Assembly: GCA_031082185.1 (NCBI GenBank)
Contig: JAVHLI010000015.1
Coordinates: 1 to 53,332 of the forward strand
Direction of reading: 5' to 3'
Source of the DNA: a bacterium
GTDB taxonomy: Bacteria > Sysuimicrobiota > Sysuimicrobiia > Sysuimicrobiales > Humicultoraceae
Length of the DNA stretch: 53,332 bases
Shown here: piece after piece, positions 50,467 through 53,332 of the stretch
How positions within the stretch are numbered: position 1 is the first letter of the stretch
Layout of the letters: each line of letters starts with the position of its first letter
Notes under the pieces: generated by a model
The model's database searches: none
Told to the model about the DNA's origin: nothing
What the model saw: the letters and a program-made list of their open reading frames with translations, nothing else
Program-made: the position numbers and the translations under genes

Positions 50467-51409
50467 GACCGGCGGCCAGGTGCTGATCGTCTGTCACCTG
50501 GGCCCCGACGGTGACTGTCTGGGCGCGGGTCTTGCGCTGGCCGGCGCGCTGGAGCGCATCGGCGTGGACGTGACGGTCGCGTGCGAGGATGGCGTGCCCG
50601 ACTCCCTGGCGTTTCTTCCCGGTGCGAGCGGAGTGGTCAGGGGCGTTCCGGACGCCATGGGCGTTTCCGTCGCGGTCGCGCTGGAGTGCGGTACCCTGGA
50701 TCGTGCAGGAGGTCTGGCGCCGGCTCTGGAGCGCGCCGGAACGCTGGTCGCCATTGACCATCACAGCGAGCCCCCCTTGGATGCCCAACTGACGTACTGG
50801 GATCCGGCGGCCGCGGCGGTCGGCGAAATGGTCATGGATCTGATCGCGCACCTGGGGGTGACCGTTGATCGTCCAATTGCCACCTGCCTGCTCGCGGCCC
50901 TGGTTACGGACACGGGTGTCTTCCGGTTCGCCAATACAACGCCGCGCACGCTTCGGCTGGCCGCGGAGCTTATGGAGAGGGGAGCCATCCTCGGGGAGGT
51001 CGTGCGCGCTGTGTACGAGGAGCAGCCCGCGCCCGCGGTGCGGCTCCTGGGTCACGCCCTGGCTGCCAGCCGGTTGCACGAGAGCGGCGCGGTGGCAATG
51101 ACCGCGGTGACGCCGGCGATGCTGGCCGCTGCCGGGGCCGGACCGGATGACGTTGCGGGCATTGCTGCGGTGCTTCGGACGATCTCGGGCGTTCGGCTGG
51201 CCGTTGTGCTCGAAGACCGGGGAAACACCGTCCGGGTTTCGATCCGGGCCAGGGACGGAGTGCGCGCTGATCTCATGGCCCACGCACTGGGTGGAGGAGG
51301 ACACGCCGGCGCCGCAGGAGCTGAGATGAAATGCAGGATCGAGGAAGCGGTGCCACGCGTACTCTCGGCCTCATCGCGCGCGGTCCGTCCGGTGGGCGAT
51401 GACGCGTAG
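50432..51409 (+). CDS. nrnA: DHH-family phosphoesterase (NrnA-like)
   Basis: NrnA proteins degrade very short RNA oligomers and dephosphorylate pAp. Motif I H-L-G-P-D-G-D-C-L-G-A-G (about 22-33), motif III I-D-H-H-S-E (about 108-113) and the C-terminal DHHA1 motif G-G-G-H-A-G-A-A-G are present. The usual motif II Asp appears as Glu in V-A-L-E-C-G-T-L-D-R (about 82-91). That could change metal binding. Length 325 aa. GTG start overlapping rbfA by 35 nt; ends overlapping truB by 11 nt, the normal rbfA-nrnA-truB arrangement. Confidence 0.92.
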   Translation: MDPRETIARTLRTGGQVLIVCHLGPDGDCLGAGLALAGALERIGVDVTVACEDGVPDSLAFLPGASGVVRGVPDAMGVSVAVALECGTLDRAGGLAPALERAGTLVAIDHHSEPPLDAQLTYWDPAAAAVGEMVMDLIAHLGVTVDRPIATCLLAALVTDTGVFRFANTTPRTLRLAAELMERGAILGEVVRAVYEEQPAPAVRLLGHALAASRLHESGAVAMTAVTPAMLAAAGAGPDDVAGIAAVLRTISGVRLAVVLEDRGNTVRVSIRARDGVRADLMAHALGGGGHAGAAGAEMKCRIEEAVPRVLSASSRAVRPVGDDA

Positions 51410-52337
51410 CCCCCTGGTGCCGGAGGCGGTCCACCTCTCGGGAGCGCTCAATGTGCTCAAGCCGCCTGGGATGACCTCACACGACGTGGTTGACGCGCTG
51501 CGGCGGCTCACGGGCGTGCGCAGGATCGGGCATACCGGCACGCTCGACCCCGGCGCCTCTGGCGTGCTCGTGCTCTGCGTGGGCCGGGCAACGCGCATCG
51601 CCGAGTTCCTTTCGGACCAGCCCAAGGGCTATCGCGCCGAGTTCACCTTCGGCGTTGAGACTGATTCCGGCGACGCGTACGGCGCGGTGGTGGGCGGGAG
51701 CGATGCCTCTGGTCTGACCGCCGGTGCGCTGGAGGAGGCGCTGACGGAGTTCGTGGGCGCGATCCAGCAGGTCCCGCCCATGGTTTCAGCGGTGCGCAGG
51801 TCCGGGCGCAGGCTCTACGAGCACGCCAGGCGCGGTGAGGTCGTGGAGGTCGCTCCGCGCCAGGTCACCGTTTTCGAATGCCGCCTGCTGGAGTTTGTCC
51901 CCGGGCACCACGCCACCGCGTTGGTGCAGGTGGAGTGCTCCAAGGGAACCTACGTTCGAGCGCTGGCCAGCGATCTGGGCAGGCGGCTGGGCGTAGGCGG
52001 GCACGCCTCCTTCGTATTGCGCACGCGTGTCGGCCGCTTCACCCTCGACTCCAGCCTCACGCTAGAGGAGCTTTCCGCGGTCGAGGATCTGACGCGTCTT
52101 CTCGTGCCGCCGGATGAGGCCCTGAATCACCTGCCCGTGGTGGATCTGACTTCTCTTCAGCGGCGCCAGGTATTGGACGGTCTGGCGATCCCGCTGTTCC
52201 AGATCCCCGGGTGGGCCGGTCTGCCCGCGGATTTGCCGGTCCGCCTGCGCGACGAGCGGGGATTGGTGGCCGTAGGCCGCGTGGAGGCCGGGCGCCTGAT
52301 TCCGTTTCGCGTTCTTCGGGGGTCAGGGGGGCGATGA
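51399..52337 (+). CDS. truB: tRNA pseudouridine(55) synthase TruB
   Basis: Isomerises U55 in the T-loop of tRNAs to pseudouridine. G-A-L-N-V-L-K-P-P-G-M-T-S-H-D-V-V (about 15-31) and the catalytic Asp in R-I-G-H-T-G-T-L-D-P-G-A-S-G-V-L (about 42-57) are intact. Y-R-A-E-F-T-F-G-V-E-T-D-S-G-D and C-S-K-G-T-Y-V-R-A-L-A contact tRNA. Length 312 aa includes a C-terminal PUA-like extension. ATG at 51399 overlaps nrnA by 11 nt; the stop overlaps ribF. Confidence 0.96.
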   Translation: MTRSPLVPEAVHLSGALNVLKPPGMTSHDVVDALRRLTGVRRIGHTGTLDPGASGVLVLCVGRATRIAEFLSDQPKGYRAEFTFGVETDSGDAYGAVVGGSDASGLTAGALEEALTEFVGAIQQVPPMVSAVRRSGRRLYEHARRGEVVEVAPRQVTVFECRLLEFVPGHHATALVQVECSKGTYVRALASDLGRRLGVGGHASFVLRTRVGRFTLDSSLTLEELSAVEDLTRLLVPPDEALNHLPVVDLTSLQRRQVLDGLAIPLFQIPGWAGLPADLPVRLRDERGLVAVGRVEAGRLIPFRVLRGSGGR

Positions 52338-53287
52338 ACGTTGTCCGCGGGTTTTTGGACCTGCCCTCAGATCCCAGACCGGCCGCCCTGGCTTTGGGGA
52401 CATTTGACGGGCTCCACCTGGGTCACCAGGCGGTGGTTGCCGCGCTGCGGTCGGCTGCCGCGCGCGAGGGCCTGCAGTCGGTGGTTATCACGTTCGATCC
52501 GCACCCTCTGGCCGTGGTCGCGCCGCCGGGCCAGCCGTTTCTGCTGACTACGATCGAAGAACGAATTGATCTGTTCACCTCCATGGGGATTGACACGCTG
52601 CTGGTCGTACGGTTCGACGCGGAACTGCGCGAGGTTTCGGCCGCGGGCTGGCTGGAGATGCTTTCCGGCCGGCTCCAGGCACGGGAGATGGTGGCCTCCT
52701 CCAACCATGCCTTCGGCCGCGGCCGCGAGGGCGACACCGCAATGCTCCAGGCATGGGCCGGTGCACGGGGGATCGGGGTGACGGTTGTGCCTCCGGTGTA
52801 CAACGGCGGGGCGGTTATCAGCAGCAGCGGGATTCGCGAGCGTCTGCGGACCGGAGACGTCAGGACCGCTGCCCAATGGCTGGGTCGCTGGTACACGGTC
52901 CGGGGGTTGGTCGTGGCGGGAGACGGCCGTGGCCGGGAGTTAGGGGTGCCCACGGCCAACCTTCAGGTCTTCCCGCAGAAAGTGGTGCCGTGCCCGGGAG
53001 TGTATGCCGCGTACGCCACCGTGGCCGGACAGGCCCACATGGCCGCGATCAACATCGGCGTGCGACCGACGTTCGGCGCAGGAGAGCTGACGGTGGAGGC
53101 GCACCTGCTGGATGCCGACCAAGACCTCTACGGGCAGACCGTTGAGGTGGCGTTCGTTTCCAGGCTTCGGGATGAGCGGCGGTTTCCGGACCTCGAGACC
53201 CTCAAGGCCCGGATGTCAGGGGATCTCCTCGCCGTGAGGGATTGCCTGGGTTCCCCAGGTATCACTGGGACAGGGTGGTTTGAGTAA
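52334..53287 (+). CDS. ribF: Bifunctional riboflavin kinase/FAD synthetase
   Basis: Phosphorylates riboflavin to FMN and adenylates FMN to FAD. The N-terminal FAD-synthetase domain has A-L-G-T-F-D-G-L-H-L-G-H-Q (about 20-32) and S-S-S-G-I-R-E-R-L near 156-164. The C-terminal kinase domain has G-R-E-L-G-V-P-T-A-N-L (about 198-208) and G-V-Y-A-A-Y, with N-I-G-V-R-P-T-F near 238-245. The ATG at 52334 overlaps the truB stop (ATGA) and gives 317 aa. The stop is TAA at 53285-53287; no terminator is visible in the last 45 bases of the window, so rpsO may follow as in relatives. Confidence 0.96.
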   Translation: MNVVRGFLDLPSDPRPAALALGTFDGLHLGHQAVVAALRSAAAREGLQSVVITFDPHPLAVVAPPGQPFLLTTIEERIDLFTSMGIDTLLVVRFDAELREVSAAGWLEMLSGRLQAREMVASSNHAFGRGREGDTAMLQAWAGARGIGVTVVPPVYNGGAVISSSGIRERLRTGDVRTAAQWLGRWYTVRGLVVAGDGRGRELGVPTANLQVFPQKVVPCPGVYAAYATVAGQAHMAAINIGVRPTFGAGELTVEAHLLDADQDLYGQTVEVAFVSRLRDERRFPDLETLKARMSGDLLAVRDCLGSPGITGTGWFE

Positions 53288-53332
53288 AGTCCAGGGTAGC
53301 AGTTGAGGGGATTTCGGTAGCGAAGCAGAAAG

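Noticed and set aside
1-53332. CRISPR arrays, rRNA and tRNA genes
   Set aside because: No regularly spaced repeats were seen, no conserved rRNA stretches, and no cloverleaf with a T-loop sequence was noticed. A covariance scan would be more sensitive for tRNAs.

Overview
The window is about 53 kb of densely packed, very GC-rich bacterial chromosome. It carries 54 protein-coding genes, at least one structured RNA gene and one T-box leader. I found no rRNA, tRNA, insertion sequence, prophage or CRISPR array. Several gene orders are those of Firmicutes and related Terrabacteria: rsmD-coaD...yceD-rpmF-plsX-fabHDG-acpP-fabF-rnc; secD-secF-...-recJ-rel-...-dtd-...-hisS-aspS-6S RNA-...-rarA; and rimP-nusA-ylxR-infB-DUF503-rbfA-nrnA-truB-ribF. 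The T-box riboswitch also points to that side of the tree. The high GC and the absence of sporulation genes suggest a deep, probably uncultivated high-GC lineage near Firmicutes. This placement is inference; no marker here fixes the taxon.

Layout. 1-1.6 kb: rsmD, coaD and a coiled-coil protein. 1.6-8.5 kb: a fatty-acid synthesis operon behind a consensus promoter, ending in rnc. 8.5-11.2 kb: a HIT hydrolase, an exported FAD protein and a RibD-like reductase. 11.2-14.4 kb: a three-gene cassette (degenerate RecA-like protein, 94-aa protein, B-family DNA polymerase with eroded active-site motifs). Its promoter spacer is filled by a LexA-type GAAC-N4-GTTC palindrome, and this is the most striking item in the window. 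14.4-15.4 kb: a convergent DUF72 gene. 15.4-26.2 kb: secDF, a LapA-like protein, a giant RecJ (RecJ + HIRAN + dead RecQ-like helicase), the (p)ppGpp synthetase/hydrolase, an aminotransferase, dtd and a phosphatase. 26.2-33.3 kb: a sugar-nucleotide transferase, a T-box leader that appears to read tRNA-Asp, hisS-aspS, 6S RNA, a radical SAM gene and rarA. 33.3-38.8 kb: a sugar ABC importer with a GH63-like glycosidase. 38.8-45.1 kb: mnmA, ytxH-like, a CCA-adding-type nucleotidyltransferase, an orphan ParA with a Cys-rich partner, a HAD phosphatase and asnS. 45.1-53.3 kb: the nusA-infB translation operon behind a leader with a terminator-like hairpin.

Most genes run on the plus strand with 1-4 nt overlaps (ATGA, GTGA, TAATG), so translational coupling is common. 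Three promoters match TTGACA/TATAAT exactly and two or more others are close, so the housekeeping sigma factor reads a classical consensus. Translation, tRNA charging, the stringent response, lipid synthesis and protein export are all represented. The cassette at 11.2-14.4 kb looks like a DNA-damage-inducible tolerance or mutagenesis module analogous in layout to imuA-imuB-dnaE2 but built on a PolB2-like polymerase.
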